Shown piece after piece: positions 1 to 13,952 of a DNA stretch of 64,000 nucleotides. The stretch is from the NCBI RefSeq assembly GCF_902713425.1, contig NC_081217.1, forward strand, positions 20,872,659 through 20,936,658, in the 5' to 3' direction. The notes under the pieces were generated by a model that searched no databases, was not told the origin of the DNA, and saw only the letters and a program-made list of their open reading frames with translations. This DNA is from Acipenser ruthenus. Lineage: Eukaryota > Chordata > Actinopteri > Acipenseriformes > Acipenseridae. How positions within the stretch are numbered: the first letter of the stretch is position 1; the number at the start of each line of letters is the position of its first letter. The position numbers and the translations under genes are program-made.

Positions 1-573
1 ACCGAACTACCTTCTAAAAGCTGCATGAGACTGCTTAAGAGCACAAGCTGTAATACTGGATATGCAATGATGTAGATGGTATACAAGTTTAAATGAAGCC
101 ACGCTGGCCATATCAATTCAATGTAGTTCTTTCTACAGTATATAGCGTCTGCCATTATATCTAACAGTAATTTCAATGTACTGCCGAACCTCACCCTAAT
201 CCCCTGCCCACCTCCCAAAGTGACGTTCAGTAAGGGGTTAAACTGAAGAGGAAGATGGAAGAAAAATAAAACAATAAGAGAATGTGTTTCCCTTCACAGG
301 GAGGCAGCATCGCAATACAAAACGAGGCTTTGACAAGACCAGGGAAAATGTAAAACTCTTTACTCTTCTGGGTAGCAATGTACAAGCAATTCCCATCTAC
401 AAACACACACACACACACACAGATAAACACCGGCATTTACAGCAGCTTCTCCCGTTTCACTGAATAAAAGTCAGAGTCCTTAGCATCGCATGGATTTCTC
501 CACACACACACACAGAGTCTCTCTCAGTTATTGGGCGAGTCAGTCCAAGAGATGAATGCAAAGATCGTTTATT

Positions 574-3500
574 CTAGTGTTTCTTCTTCTCCTTCTTCAT
601 TTTCTCTTTATATTCTGCAATCTTTTTCTGAAAAAATCCTAAAAAATAAAATAATAAATAATATTACACTCTTGCAGATATTTATTCAGAGCAAATCTAC
701 TGGACAAGTCCACCCCTATTCAATTCCCCTGATCGGACACGTTTTTAGAAAATATGAAAATGCCGATGGTACTGCGTGAGGAAATGCCCGCGTCTATTTC
801 CTCCATCATCACCAGCCTCTCCTCCGAGTGAAATCAGCATCGGAATGGAACATTTCAAACCAAGAACGGAACTGCTAGCAAGCGAGGAGAGAAGCTCTGT
901 TACCTTTTGCAAGAGACAATGACGTCACTCGTAGGAGACGCAGCGGTTGCAGATGAAGTTCTCACCCAAGAACTCCCATCTGTTCCAACAGCCTTCCCCT
1001 GCCAATCACTGCCTTCCAATCTCATTCTAGAATCCTCCCACGATTCCAGCAATGAGGAAAACCACACAGGCAGGCAGAACGGTTCCTAAAAACGTTCCTA
1101 TAAAAACATAGCTTCCATTACACGTTGCACTGCTCACCTTCCTGTCCTGCTGGCTGCTGCTCTATTTCTTGAATAAATAAATCAAACATCTGTGTCTGGA
1201 TGAACTTCTTGACAAACTTGCGGGTCGTCTTGGACTCCACTGCTTTGCAGAAGCTTTTCTTCTGGAACTCCCCCCGCCCTCCTTTACTGTTCCTCTTGAC
1301 GTGGGAGGAGAAGTGTCCCACCGTCTTCACGAAGAACGGAACAAACGCAGCAGACACAATCTTATTCAGCTCCTCAGGCGCTGAGAAAAAAACCAAAATA
1401 TACATCACGGCATTTAAAAACAGAAACTCAAAACGCTCTTTCTGTGCGGTGTCACCACAATTCACATCGTGTACGTGACGAACCTTCAGCAACTGTGGTG
1501 AACGCACTGAGGCATCGTTTCACTTGCATAACCCACACAGCTTGGAATCTGTGACCTCCCGCCCCCACGAACAACATTCAAAACACAGCTGAACCTCCAG
1601 AAAACAAAACAAGACTAAAAACACTGAACGCCTTTGTTGATGGTCCAGTATATCCAGGATGGAAATGTGACAAAAGACTTCATGACTTACTGGAGTTCTC
1701 TTTCCTGGCACTCAGCGCCTGCAGGATCTCAGTTTGCAGCTTTGGTGGCAGGAGGCTTTTCTCATCACCCAGCTAAATAGACAGTAATTAGTGATTATTC
1801 TTCTTGATTTCAGTACTTGTACAATTTGGTTTTTTTTTTTAAATGTCTGTTAACCAAACCTCTCATCTGCATAACATCCTCACAAATCCCTTATTGGTTT
1901 TCCTGTTAGTCGTTTTGTTTTACACACCCCGGGTGGAGTCAGTTTTTCCAAGTTCGCTTCCTGTGATATAAATAATATAACCCCCACCCCCAATGCCTAC
2001 ACGTCTCTACTGTCCACAGGAAACCGTTTCAATTTCTTCTGCTGTATCGTCTCCTCTCACCATTTGCTTCCTGTATTTTTCTACAGACAGATGGAAATAA
2101 GACTCCCGTTGCACAGCAGTTTGATCTATTCCTGGTTTTACTATCTGTTTAATAAGACAGACCTGTGCTTGTGGCACTACACACTGAAGCTCGTATTAAA
2201 ACCTGGAATGGGTGAAACAGTTCTGCAAAAAGAGTCATATTTCCAACCCTGAGACTCTATCTAACTGGAACACAGATCGCTGTAGATTCAGAAAGTGAGA
2301 GAGTCCAGACACTTACTTTCTGAATGAACGTCTTGTTAGATCCTTCAGATAGATCCACTATTAATATCTTTTAAAAAAAAAAAAAAGAAAGAGAGAGAGA
2401 GAGAGAGAGAGGTTTAATTAAACTGTTCATACTGTGCAATTGAGCAGACCAGTCAAAAATAAAACCAACAAGCGTATCACACACATGCCAACCTCCACAA
2501 GGAAATGCGTGACAGCGACGGACAGATTCCTCTCAATCTGCACCCTAAAGAACGTCCTTACCAAGTCTCACCGTACGCAGCACCGTTACATGAGAAGAAT
2601 GAAACAGCACGCAGAGAGATGGCGTGTTCTGTGGTAACTTACGTCGCTGTTGTCCAGCACCTCCTCCAGCAGCTGCTTCTGCACCCCCAGCAGGTAAGGA
2701 GTGGGCGCCATGACCACGTCGATCAGGATCTTGGGCACGATGGAGATGAAGGTGTGCTGCCAGATGAAGGGGGTGAGCAGCGCGGCCACAGCGTGGATGC
2801 ACTGAGACAGGGTGCTGTGGGGGGGGGGGGGGGGGGAAGACACAGGGTCAGTGCCTCCCCTCACTGCACAGAGCAGCGCAGGCCCCGTGTGGAGTCCAAA
2901 CAGTTCTTACAGCGTTAGCAACATCAAGCGTAATGTACCGCATTCATAAAAGCACTTGCTTTTGTTACAAGCTTTTCAACAAGTTCATTGCATTACTTTT
3001 TTGATAGATGGTAGTTTGTACTGAATACAAACAAAAAAGAAGATTACATATGGTACAAAAAGATTTTTCTCAACAATATAAAATGAAGCATTAAGGGAAT
3101 CCCCTGTTGTCGAGTGGCTATCATTTCCTTCCCATGTTTGTTTGAAGGACATTTGAAGTGAAAAGCAGGGAGACGCTTCCCTGCAGTAGCTGGGTTTATG
3201 GGGGGAGACGCATGCGGAGAGCTTTCTCTTCTCTCTGTGAACTCACCTGAGCTCGTCTGCCACGAAGATGATCCTGCGCTCCAGCACCGTGGAGGCGAAC
3301 ACCTGCAGGACCTCCTCATCCTTCAGGCACTTGAAGAGCGTTCTGAAATCCACGTGCTCCAGCAGGGGGTCCAGCGGCCGGGTCAGCTCGATGATCTGGG
3401 GCAGGGAGGGAGACACGCACGCGACACTCAGAGAAACAGCAGACAAGCCCAGGTTAGACTACTGCCTGGGTCCCACTCTCAGACCAGAGCAGACGACCCG

Positions 3501-5053
3501 ATCATCGTACAGAAAAACCTTGATCAAAAGACTGTCGAGAGGGACCACTTCAAAAACCAAAAAAGGGAATTACAGCTTGTTTGTTTTACCGAGTAAATTT
3601 ATTAAGCCTTAGCACTATAATGCTGCAGAACTTGATTGGAAACAGCTGAATTACATTTGGGGATGGCTGCTGGAATGTCAGGGTCTAGCGTGATTTAAAC
3701 ACATTGCTGCGTCTCTGGAGCGCCCCTTCGGGTGCTTCGCTCAGCAATGCCGGTCAGGTGGGACCCACCTCGGTGCCCGAGTCAGGGATGAAGCTCTTGA
3801 CTTTCACGGTGTGTCCCGGCGCGGGGAACGGAGACTCTCTCAGGCTCTGCATGAACGGGTAAATCATCGCCGGCGCAATCTGACGCCGCTTCTCCACCTC
3901 GTCGAAGATCTGGAACCAAAGCACATGCATATATCTATATATATATATAAAATGTTTTGCTCACTTCCCAATGTTTTGTCAAGGGAAAGCGTTAGTTTAC
4001 TGTTGCAGTAGCACACTGCCAACACCCATTAGAATCAACTGGTCAAACAGAAGCAGTGTGTTGATTTTTTTGGCCCATGTTTTCTTAGAAGGTGTTGCTT
4101 TCAGTTTGCAATCTCTCCGGTGTGGAACTGCTGACAATACATGACCTCAGCCCTTCCTCAGAGGATAAGGCGCTAACTCAGGGAAGTTCAAGCAGCGCTG
4201 AGGAATATGGAAACCAAAAACAACATCTCAGCAGAGACTGGATACACTGCAGAATTCCCAGGGAATACCAGGAGGTCCGGACTCACAAAGCAGCTCTAGC
4301 TAGCTAGCTAAATCCAATTCATTCCATTAAAAATAAATAAATAAATAAATAAATTATCCTTTAATCCTTTAATCATACAGACCTGCCGATTCTACTAAAC
4401 TTTATCGTTTGATCTTAAAATATTTTTTTTCTGATACCGCTAGAAAAATAAGTGCTGGCAGTGCTTTGTAAAACTGGCCCCTGCTAGAAAAACTGGAACT
4501 AAAACCCACAAACACCAAAGCGATTTCACCAGAGCTATTGAATGGTTTATTGTGTCTTATCTTATAGTTCGTTACTGCGATAAAACAGACAGACAGACAC
4601 AGCAGAGCACGGCTCTCGGCTCGAGGTTCTGCACTGTACCTTTGAGAAGAGTCCGAAGCAGGCCAGCTTGCTGATGATGCAGTATGCTTCAGGAGGGCGG
4701 GCTCCTTTCCCATGAGGCTGTGGGGGACCAATAGGAGGCGGCTTAACAAGAGAGGGACGGACTGGGAGGTAGAGGGGCCCCTTAGCAAAGAGAGCTGGGG
4801 TCTGGTAGGACCAGCCACCCCCCCCCAGCGCGCAGAGAGCAGGGGGGGGGGAGGGCGTAGAGCTGTCTACTCCTAATATAGGGGCACCAGGCCTGGCTGG
4901 GTCACTGCAGAACTGGGTCCTGTTTTCGGAGTCATATTCTGATTTTTTATTATTTTTATTTATCCAAAAAAGTGAAAATTAAAAACACTGCAACAGCCCT
5001 CTATGTGACAGTAATAATAATGAAAAGAATACTACTACTAATACTACTACTAC

Positions 5054-5109
<56 letters not shown>

Positions 5110-8100
5110 CCATCTGCACTGTTGGTTAAATATACCACACACCAGGATTACACAAGAAATAAATCAATGTTTGAAATGAACACGATAATAAAGCCCCCTT
5201 TCATTTTAAATCCAGCCAGACAAGCTGAATCCCATGACCAAACTACAGCCCTATTTTTTTTTTTTTTTCCCAAATGGATTTCAAATCCTGTTTGTTTCAA
5301 AGCAGCAGCAGCAGCGTCCTGGAAGAATAGCCCTTGCTGCTGCCGCTGCAGTGTCCTGTATAGAGCACAGCACAGCACGTGGATTACCAGTAATCTCCTG
5401 CAGTACCCATTCCTCCGGCTCCCATCAATTTCAGTCAAGACAAAGGAGAAGGTTTCACTGAAAACACACAGATGTTACAGATGGTAAGCATGCTTTTACT
5501 GTGGACTGCATTCCTGATCATTCACCCGTCACATCAAACTTAATCTGATTTAATGATCTTAAACCTGATTTCAAAACTCTGGCAAGATTAATGACAAGCT
5601 TAAGAGTGCAGAATGTAGATCATTAAAACAGACCCCTTGTGTTTATATTCCATATAGTTTAAAATACACACACTATATACACACACACACACACACATAT
5701 ATATGAGCAACCTGTTACAATACAGTTTCAGTGCAGTTCTCAAAACATCTGTATTATTTATTTTAAATTTGTATTGGAAACAGACCATATGAGTTATAAT
5801 TAGATGCGTTGCCCCCAGCTGCTCAGCCGTTGCAGCATGCTACAGTCATGCAGATGTTTGCTGGTACTCCCAAGTGTGATTTAAAAAATGAAAACATAAA
5901 ACTTCTTGTAAACCACTTCCTTTCCCTATACGATGTGTGAGTGCAGGGTGGGGCTCACAATCCAAGCTGCAAAGTCTCTCTGCTTTGACTAACAAACCTC
6001 TCTGACGTTCTCTGACCTAGTTAGTACTTCCAGCGATGCAATTGAAAAGGAACAGTCTAGTGACTAAAGGGCCGGGAGGCAGAGTGGAACTCAACCTCTC
6101 AACGGGATTCCTGCATAGCATACAGAGCCACCTGGTGGTCAGATTGTGTCTGAATTGTCCATGCCCCCCTGTGAACAGCGCCCCCTGGTGTGTACCTGCG
6201 GTACTCTGTGAGCGGGGCCCAGTTGATTCCCTCTGGGAAGCAGAACAGCGTGATGGCCGTCAGGGTCTTCTCCTCTTCCTCTTTCTGGAAACGCACCATC
6301 CCGTCCCGCTGCAGAGACAGGGGGTAGGGGTGTTACACACGGGACACTCCCAGCCCGTACGACTCACGCAATTAAAAACACAAACCGTAATACACTCCAC
6401 GATGCACAGCGTACGACTGAAAGAAACGCGCGGCGAAACGTTTTGTCATAAGAGTTTGTTATTGGTACAAACCGAAACACATTTAACACTTTCACTGATC
6501 AAAACTACGTTCTCTGGACACCCTGCAAAGGGTTAAAAATGTACACTGTTTAATACATGCATTGCAACATCAATAATAAAACCAAAACCAATATATACCA
6601 TAAGCCCACGCTGCCTTTGCGGTGCAGGGTGCAGGCGGCTCACCTTTGGGAACTGGTATGTGATCTGTGGCTCGTAGCTCTCTCCCTTCTTCTTCACCGT
6701 GACGACCACCAGGTACTCGAAGAAGAACTGCCCGCTGGAGTAGCGAGTCTCTCTCTGCTCCATCTCCGCAGGCTTTGATTCGCTGGCCACTTCCAGCACT
6801 GGCTGCTCCTTACTGCCTTCTGTACAGAGCACAGGACACAGCTAATCAACACAGCGTCATCCCCCTTCTGTACAGAGCACAGGACACAGCTAATCAACAC
6901 AGCATCACCCCCTTCTGTACAGAGCACAGGACACAGCTAATCAACACAGCATCACCCCCTTCTGTACAGAGCACAGGACACAGCTAATCAACACAGCATC
7001 ACCCCCTTCTGTACAGAGCACAGGACACAGCTAATCAACACAGCATCACCCCCTTCTGTACAGAGCACAGGACACAGCTAATCAACACAGCATCACCCCC
7101 TTCTGTACAGAGCACAGGACACAGCTAATCAACACAGCATCATCCCCTTCTGTACAGAGCACAGGACACAGCTAATCAACACAGCATCACCCCCTTCTGT
7201 ACAGAGCACAGGACACAGCTAATCAACACAGCATCCCCGTCGGTCACAAATTTTTATTTTAATTTTAAAACAGCTTGTGTGAACTCTAGAGTTCAAGAAA
7301 TACGACTCCTATTGCAATAGCAGTTTCACCCACTCCAGGTTTTAATACATGCTTGATTAGTCAAAGTGTTTAATTAACCTGTTCAGGCGAGTTTCTGTTT
7401 ACAGGTTAGACATTACATTCACACAGCCAGAAACAAACTCTAAGCAACATGTGGCAATGGTACCTGAAGTCAATATACAGTATAAAGTCACAACAGTGAA
7501 AACATATAAAAGAATGTAACTATTCAGGAAAAAAAAAACGGAGACTGTTCAAAAGTTGAAAACAGTCATTCCACAATCCACAAGTTTATCTGAACTACTT
7601 CCATTCAAACCACAACATGAAGACTTCTTACCTGGTATGAGATCCTGGTTCAAAAAATCAGAATGGCAGCCCCTTTGAAATATAAACCAGCACTTCTACA
7701 AGCACGGCACTGTTCAGCTAAAACAACCACATACAGCCTTTCTCTCCAGCCTTACAGCTTGGAGCTTCACAGCACAACTTCCAGTAACTGACTCAAAGTT
7801 AGGAAACTCCTCAGAGTGTCGTGTGTGTGACATCATGGAAAAGGGGAATGAAGTTTTATGAACGTTATCCACAGGATTTATGTAATTCAACACGGATTCG
7901 AGGCAATGAATGTTGCGCAATTTTCTGAAAATCCACAGACTGTACAGTATGCAATAAAACTGCTTGTCATCCCTGCTCCCCCCGCCCCTTGCTTGTCTGT
8001 TACATTATATCTCTTCCAAACAGCTTGCTTAGTCCGGCTGGGCTGTGTGCATTAGGCTGCTGCAAAGTTTGCAAACTCAACCCCCGTTGCCACGGGCAAC

Positions 8101-9399
8101 ACGTTGCTACACTTTCTGCTGCTCGGCTCTCCAGCATCATTCCAGAAAACACGCGAAGAATTCAACTTGATTTTTATAAACAGAGGATCTGAACACGGGG
8201 TTCAGGACATTGCTTTTACTGTAGTCAGGGTTAACCTGCTTTCCAATACAACAAGCTGCAATTCACAAACCAGAGCGATCACTCACGTGAAAAAAAATAG
8301 ACCAGCAGACCACATCTATTGCATACCAGGGATGGAAATAAGACTCCTATTGCACAGCAGTTTCACCCCAGGTTATAATATGTGCTTGATTAGCCCCAGT
8401 GTATCGGTAACAAGCTCAGGTGTGTGTCTTTTGTCAGCATTGGCACACCCTTCTTAAATCTGTACCTTTGCCAAAGGTAAACACTCCTAATAAAGAGGTG
8501 GGTCTTACTTTGAACATATTAAGAACATAAGAAAGTTTACAAACGAGAGGAGGCCATTCAGCCCATCTTGCTTGTTTGGTTGTTAGTAGCTTATTGATCC
8601 CAGAATCTCATCAAGCAGCTTCTTGAAGGATCCCAGGGTGTCAGCTTCAACAACATTACTGGGGAGTTGGTTCCAGACCCTCACTAACAAAGACACAGGA
8701 AATGAGGTCATAGAACAATCTAGAACTACTTCAGGCTCCTCCCCTTTTGCTGCTACACATTCCTGTTCCACAAAGCCTGTCAGGGCTGCTAGTCTTGACT
8801 CTGTAGATACTGGGTTAGAGGAGAGTGTGTTGGTTGCCCGAGCAGAGGCAGACCCATGACTTTGAATTCACAACAGCTATTCTGAGTCTATTGATATTGT
8901 CAGACACAAGATACATGCAGCAGCCCCTCAGAACCTTTCAAATCAATGCCACCCCACTCTCCCTCCACACCGTGGTCCCCACAGTCCGTGGAATGCTGTG
9001 CTGATGCATCTCAGAGGGGAGAGGTGCCCTTTGCTGTTTTTAGCCGTCCCCACCCAGCACTAACCTATGAAGAGCCACTTCACTTACTGTACATACAGAT
9101 TGCATTAGAGAAACATAGGTAGGGCGGCACTCACTCTCTCTGGACAGCTTGGAGCGGAACGATGAGAAGAATTTGCTCAACCTGTTGGAGCCTCGCTCGC
9201 CCCCCTCCTCCTCCCCCTCCTCCTCGTCACTCGCCTGGGTCCCAGCTGCAGCAGAGAGGGGTTCATTCAGCATGAGCAACATCTTCCACAATTAATAACA
9301 CCATCGGCTGTATTCAGAAAACTGAAGGGACTGTTTGAAGGAATGTTTTTTGGGGGGTTTTTTTAGGACTTCAAACTTTATTTAATAAATCTAAATAGG

Positions 9400-9433
<34 letters not shown>

Positions 9434-11294
9434 TCGATCCTTAACTAATACAAGTTAAATAAGCAGAATGGAATCTGTGCGTGAGTAACTCACAGTGCTC
9501 TGGCGTAGACCCCGCGGGACCCTTTCCTTTCGCTTTGCCCTCAATCCGAGCCTCTCCGCTGGGCTTATCACTTTCACCTGCAGGGCAAAGGAAAAATAAC
9601 TAATTATAACAGAAAATCCTTCTCCGGTTTGGATAGTTTTTGTAAGAATCGTTTCCATTTCACACACTGAAACTAAATTCAATTAGTCGGGGCAGGGTTG
9701 CAAGTCTACCCGAGTGCGAGTTTCTAACCCTGTATGAATATCTAACAATTTAAGTAAACGGTTAATGCATTTGATCCCATGTGCCCAGGAGGTACTTTCC
9801 CAAACAGGTTTAAGGAAGGTTAATAATGCTTAACAATGAGTTATTATCTTATGCAACTTCCTCATGCTTTTAAATGGAAGGCCCAGTTTCACTTCAGCTG
9901 CAGGACTTGTGCAGAACACAAACACCCCAGGTAACTGCAACACACACAGGACTGGCACATGAGACTGAGGAAACACAGGACGCTGTGAGCAGCACCACTG
10001 GGGCTTGGGTGCAGAGTTTTATCCAGCAGTTTGTTGATAGATGAAATGGGAGCCGTAATCAGTCCAGCAATGACAGACAAAGAGAAGGAGATGTGATCCC
10101 TTTTATTGGACTAACTAAACAATAATTCACCACAAGCTTTCAAGACCTCAAAGGTCTCTTCTTCAGGCGAAAGTGGGAAACCAAGTCCATAGGCACTGGA
10201 GGAGAGATCCTAACATAAAACCCTGTCATGCATGAAATATTGAGAATAGCTGGGGGGGGGGGGGGGGGGGTACGATCCCTTGCAGCTGAAGAAAAAAAAA
10301 ACTTCAACAAAAACAAATATTGACAGCCTGAAGTTTATTACCCGGAATAAATCTCCGGAAAAGCCGGAGAGGAATGGTGACGCAATGGATCCGTTTTGGC
10401 ACGTGTCAGGCAGGTCAGTGGATAACCTGTGCGAGCCGATTCCCACCATTGGCGTGTCTAAATATGGAAACGTTAGGAAACTGGCACGGTTCTACCAATG
10501 AGGCCCCAGGCGCACTGCAGCTGCCCTCGTGCTAACCCCGAGTACGGACACAGAGGCGCTGCATTAGCACCAAAAGTCGTTTGGTTTAGTGATTAACCAA
10601 ACATTACCTCCACTCTGTGACTAGCTCAAGCAAGCCAAGGGCGTTTGCGCGACCCTTTGCGTCAACAAATCCACTGCCTGAAACGATCCTTTGAGTTTAG
10701 TGAATCGGGCAGACAGGTAAACGACACTCGGCCCCTCTGAATCGAGCAGATCTGAATTCTCATTTACTGTGCAGAAAGGGCTCCTGTTAAAATAGGACAG
10801 GTAACAGCTTGTTGCGCAGTTACAGTGCAGTATCAAAACACTGTGCCAAACCTCTAAATAGCAACGATTCTTGTTTTTCTTGCCATTAACGCCTGACAAC
10901 CGAGAGCAGTTCACAACAGAAATGACTTAAAACAGCAGACCTGCCAAACTGGAGCTGACAGACCACAGAGAAGCCACACACTCAACTGCTAACCAAAACC
11001 TGGGTCAGTTCATCGAAACTGGAGCCAGTGACCAGTGGAACAACATGCAAAGCATTCTGCTTCATGTTGACACAATTACAGCTGATGAGGGGCAATGGGG
11101 TAAACACGGCTTGATTTCATGCGAGTGTAACTGCTTTCACTGCTTCGCGTCCTTGCACAGAACTCTGTATCGGCAATGAATTTGCATACTGAATACAGAA
11201 CATTATAAAACAATGCAAGCTATGGAAAGAGAGAGATAAGAGAGACGTCATCATAGGCTTATAGTATTGAGATGAACTTCCAAACAGCAACGAC

Positions 11295-11337
<43 letters not shown>

Positions 11338-11739
11338 TTTTACAGTTTGGGGTATCAATAGAAATCTAACATCTAGCGTGGTCGGTTTTGCCCAATGTGA
11401 CAGCACAATTTACAGCACACAAACTTGGAGAACTGTTGGAGCCCCCAGATTAATGATAATCGCAAGAAGGTAGCGTACAAATGTCTGCTATCTTTTTCTC
11501 GTTTAGGTAAGAAGCCGAGCAACACTTAGGAGATAGTTTAAAAAGTGGAATAAAAAACCAGCTACCTACACGGGCATGTGCGGCTGGCTATCCAGCGCGG
11601 AGATAGCCGAGCGCGGAGCTGCAGCGCTGTGTGTGTGTGAACGTATTGAAAAGCACAACTCACTCTTTGCAGTCGCTTTTTGAATCTGAGCGAGCCCTTT
11701 AGGAATCAGTCCGTCTCCCTTCCCCTTATCCCCGTCCAT
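574..11739 (-). CDS. dennd2d: DENN domain-containing protein 2D, 14 coding exons
   Basis: Coding exons in transcript order: 11664-11739, 9494-9577, 9135-9245, 6644-6819, 6196-6308, 5388-5457, 4640-4717, 3769-3909, 3247-3395, 2643-2814, 2317-2367, 1691-1772, 1138-1380, 574-638. All borders are GT-AG and phases agree, giving about 536 residues. The product matches human DENND2D across its length. The uDENN part carries FFFEYLVVV and ITYQFPK, then LFCFPEG and GSRRNGYCRRLL. The cDENN core has IYPFMQSLRE, SFIPDSGTE, TRPLDPLLEHVDF, VLERRIIFVAD and LSQCIHAVAALL. The dDENN end has VGHFSS, FVKKFIQTQMFDLFIQE and a lysine-rich tail. The N-terminal 90 residues are poorly conserved and hold an acidic run (DEEEGEEEGG). 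DENND2 proteins are known exchange factors for Rab9-type GTPases in endosome-to-Golgi traffic. The MDGDKGKGDG start lies in a CpG-rich stretch. The 3' UTR may run past the left edge; an AATAAA directly after the stop (568-573) is also possible. Confidence 0.95.
5053..5107. repeat. (AAT)n microsatellite in dennd2d intron
   Basis: About 18 uninterrupted AAT units, preceded by imperfect ACT units. Confidence 0.95.
6818..7238. repeat. 47-bp minisatellite, 9 copies, in dennd2d intron 3 abutting exon 4
   Basis: Copies start at 6818, 6866, 6913, 6960, 7007, 7054, 7101, 7148 and 7195. The first step is 48 bp and the rest 47 bp, with very few differences between copies. The array begins at the splice acceptor of dennd2d exon 4 (exon end 6819). 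On the minus strand each unit ends in CTCTGTACAG followed by AAG, the same sequence as the working acceptor. Confidence 0.95.
8329..8400 (+). repeat. Dispersed repeat family A
   Basis: The text ggatggaaataagactccta, then ttgcacagcagtttcacccc and aggtt, recurs in diverged form at 2087-2170 and 7295-7370, with a shorter piece near 37200-37240. It is probably an old SINE or LINE fragment. Two of the copies lie in dennd2d introns. Confidence 0.6.
8521..8700 (+). repeat. Dispersed repeat fragment, probably retroelement-derived
   Basis: A stretch beginning aagaacataagaaagtttac and continuing through gaggaggccattcagcccat to ggttccagaccctcac looks like a well-known high-copy fish repeat from memory. 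Within the window it is single copy, so its status as a repeat rests on recall, not on comparison. Confidence 0.5.
10085..10175. repeat. Retroelement 3'-end-like fragment
   Basis: The bases gatcccttttattggactaa, then caagctttcaagacctcaaa and cttcttcaggcg, resemble the common 3' end of vertebrate retroelements. No coding sequence is attached. The family is not certain. Confidence 0.4.
11295..11336. repeat. (AAT)n microsatellite
   Basis: About 14 AAT units in dennd2d intron 1. Confidence 0.95.
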
Positions 11740-11900
11740 CGTGTTCTTATACCCGCCGCCAGACAGACACGACGCGAGGTTCTTTCGCTTTGTTCGACTC
11801 CTTTCCTCAGCAGATTAATTCCATCTTCTTCGGCGTGTCACTGATTTAGCTATCGCGCAGAGCAGTCGGACACCTCGCTGACAGACACTGCACAAAACAG
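11560..11900 (-). promoter_or_regulatory. dennd2d: CpG-rich promoter region of dennd2d main first exon
   Basis: The bases around the MDGDKGKGDG exon are visibly richer in CpG than the flanks, for example the run of cgcgg and agccgag motifs at 11597-11630 and the cgcc/gacgcgagg run at 11754-11778. There is no clear TATA box. This is the likely housekeeping-type promoter. The exact transcription start cannot be read. Confidence 0.5.
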
Positions 11901-13040
11901 GCAAAAAAAAAAAAAGTGTTCTCCGTGACTTCCTGTATGCGGCTTTCTTTCGCTTTCTGAAATGTGTACGGGGAAAGTTTTTTTCTTCTGTAATTTTTTT
12001 TTTTTAGCAATCCAGTTTTCTGGGTTCGTCGGTTTGGTTTGCTATCTGATGTTGTGACCGGAATGACATGGACCCGTGTTTTCACAACCAGCACATCGAT
12101 AGAGGCACCGCTTCACACACACATATTCAGCACATACACCACCCTGCTAGCACACCCTGCAACTCATAATGAGCACGGGTATGTGGAGAAACGCGGGGCA
12201 GGGCTACCTGGCTCAGGTGAACGACAGCAACTATTAGCTGATGTTTTCAAACCTTGCGGCGAGTTTCTACCAGCTGTATTGCGCACTCTTGTGTGAATTC
12301 ATTAACAACATTCTTTCAGTAACTTCTCCTTTTTGCAATACACACCAGCAGCACAGAGGAGGTTTGTGCACAGTGACAGTTAACTGTAAACCTGTCAAAC
12401 GGCCGCCGGTTTCCTGTTTTACGCAGGTGATGACGTGAACCATAAAGCTGATCGTACCTGTGTCGCTCTCTTTGCGGTTTCCTCTGTTTTGTCCACAGAC
12501 TTTTAGCTTTCTTTTGGGGCAACAGCAGCTTTTGCTTAACATGGTTCCCATGGCGTTTACTGAAGTAAGCCCCTTAGCCGACCAGCTGGTTTCTGACTAA
12601 ACTAAGTAAAAAAGCGGATTTTTAAAGAGATAAAACCCATGTTTAGTCTCACGGCACTGCTATATTAGCTCAAATGATTGGATGTTGTTTTCATTTTCAT
12701 AAACGGCTGTGAACAGCTGACCTATGAATCAATTAAACCGATTCAATTCAGCACCCTTCCATTTCAATTATAAGCGGTCTCATTAACTGTGCATAATAAT
12801 ATACAACGAGTATACACAGTCCAACTGAAAAGCAAATTATTAATTAAATCATGTATTATCCCTGACTTCGAAAACGCTCGATCAGAAATCTAAGGTATAG
12901 CAGAAGTGCCGTAGTCAGACGACGTGGGCAGTGCGGAGTGTTCAATCAGGGTTGTAGAGGGCCCTGGCACTTAACAGGTCAGATTATACGATGAATTACT
13001 TAAGGGCTTGGGTTGAGGTTTAATGGGTTCAGTTAAACCA

Positions 13041-13098
13041 TTTAGAACAGGGTTGAATCAAAGACCAGGAGTGGAGGAGCCAACTTTGGCAAACCCAG
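13041..13098 (+). repeat. Dispersed repeat family B
   Basis: The text agaacagggttgaatcaaag, then accaggagtggaggagccaa, recurs at 23848-23905 on the same strand and in reverse orientation around 60913-60985, upstream of psmd13. Its class is not known. Confidence 0.6.
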
Positions 13099-13245
13099 GG
13101 CTGGTGTGTTTTTCAAACACCTTACTTTAATAATTAATTTGCTGCTGGGCGGGTCAACGATCCACAGGAGTCTAAATACATGACCATTTGGTTGCCACAT
13201 TGCACTGCATAGACGGCAGCTTAATATCTGACGTGCAAGTATCGT

Positions 13246-13247
<2 letters not shown>

Positions 13248-13276
<29 letters not shown>
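13248..13276. repeat. (AAT)n microsatellite
   Basis: About 9 to 10 AAT units. Confidence 0.9.
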
Positions 13277-13277
<1 letters not shown>

Positions 13278-13622
13278 CGTTTGCTGGTTGACTCCCTATG
13301 ATATTATTTGCATGCAGGTATTGCACCTGGATTCAAAGGTATACCGCACCCTCCTGTATGCTTCTGTAACAGCTGGTAGACAGGTGGACTCGCTCCGCTG
13401 CTGTTCTCAAATTTGATTAAACTATCGACTGCTCTGTCTAACTATCAGCTGGCATCCCCTCCCCTCATAAACGAGAATAGTGCAATACGTGACGGATTCC
13501 ACCAAAATGACCTCTTCCTTTGACCTCTCCTATCAATGCTCTGCGCACTGCACAGGAACACAACATGCAAAGGCAATATTTTAACAGACGGAGCCCCGTT
13601 AGGCTTAGACTCCGTGTTTACT

Positions 13623-13767
13623 AGGATAGACAGTTCAGGATTTTCAGCTCGCACCCCCAGTGCATTCTGGTAAGTGTAGTCCTGTTGTGAAAGGTACCTG
13701 AGACAGGTAAAACGTACCAGAATGCATTGCGTGTGAGTTGACAAGCCTGAGCTGGCCCGAGCTGTCC
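13623..13767. mobile_element. Foldback (MITE-like) element, copy 1
   Basis: The arms are inverted and imperfect: the left has cagttcagg and ccagtgcattctggta, the right has taccagaatgcattg and agcctgagctg. The arms and the middle (aggtacctgagacaggtaaaa) match the copy at 20687-20874. No coding capacity is present. Confidence 0.7.
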
Positions 13768-13952
13768 TCGTGCGCATGGAGTTGCGCCCCCCCCCCCCCC
13801 CCCCCCCCGTGAAGGAAGTGTCAGTCATACCAAGACACTGGTATCAGAAGAAGCCGCCTCTGTTCAAAATAAATGCATGAAGGTTCCGACAGCAAGCGAA
13901 ACAGTGGCGCGAAGCAGAGTCAAAGTGAAACTCCACAGACTGTGAAACTCAC

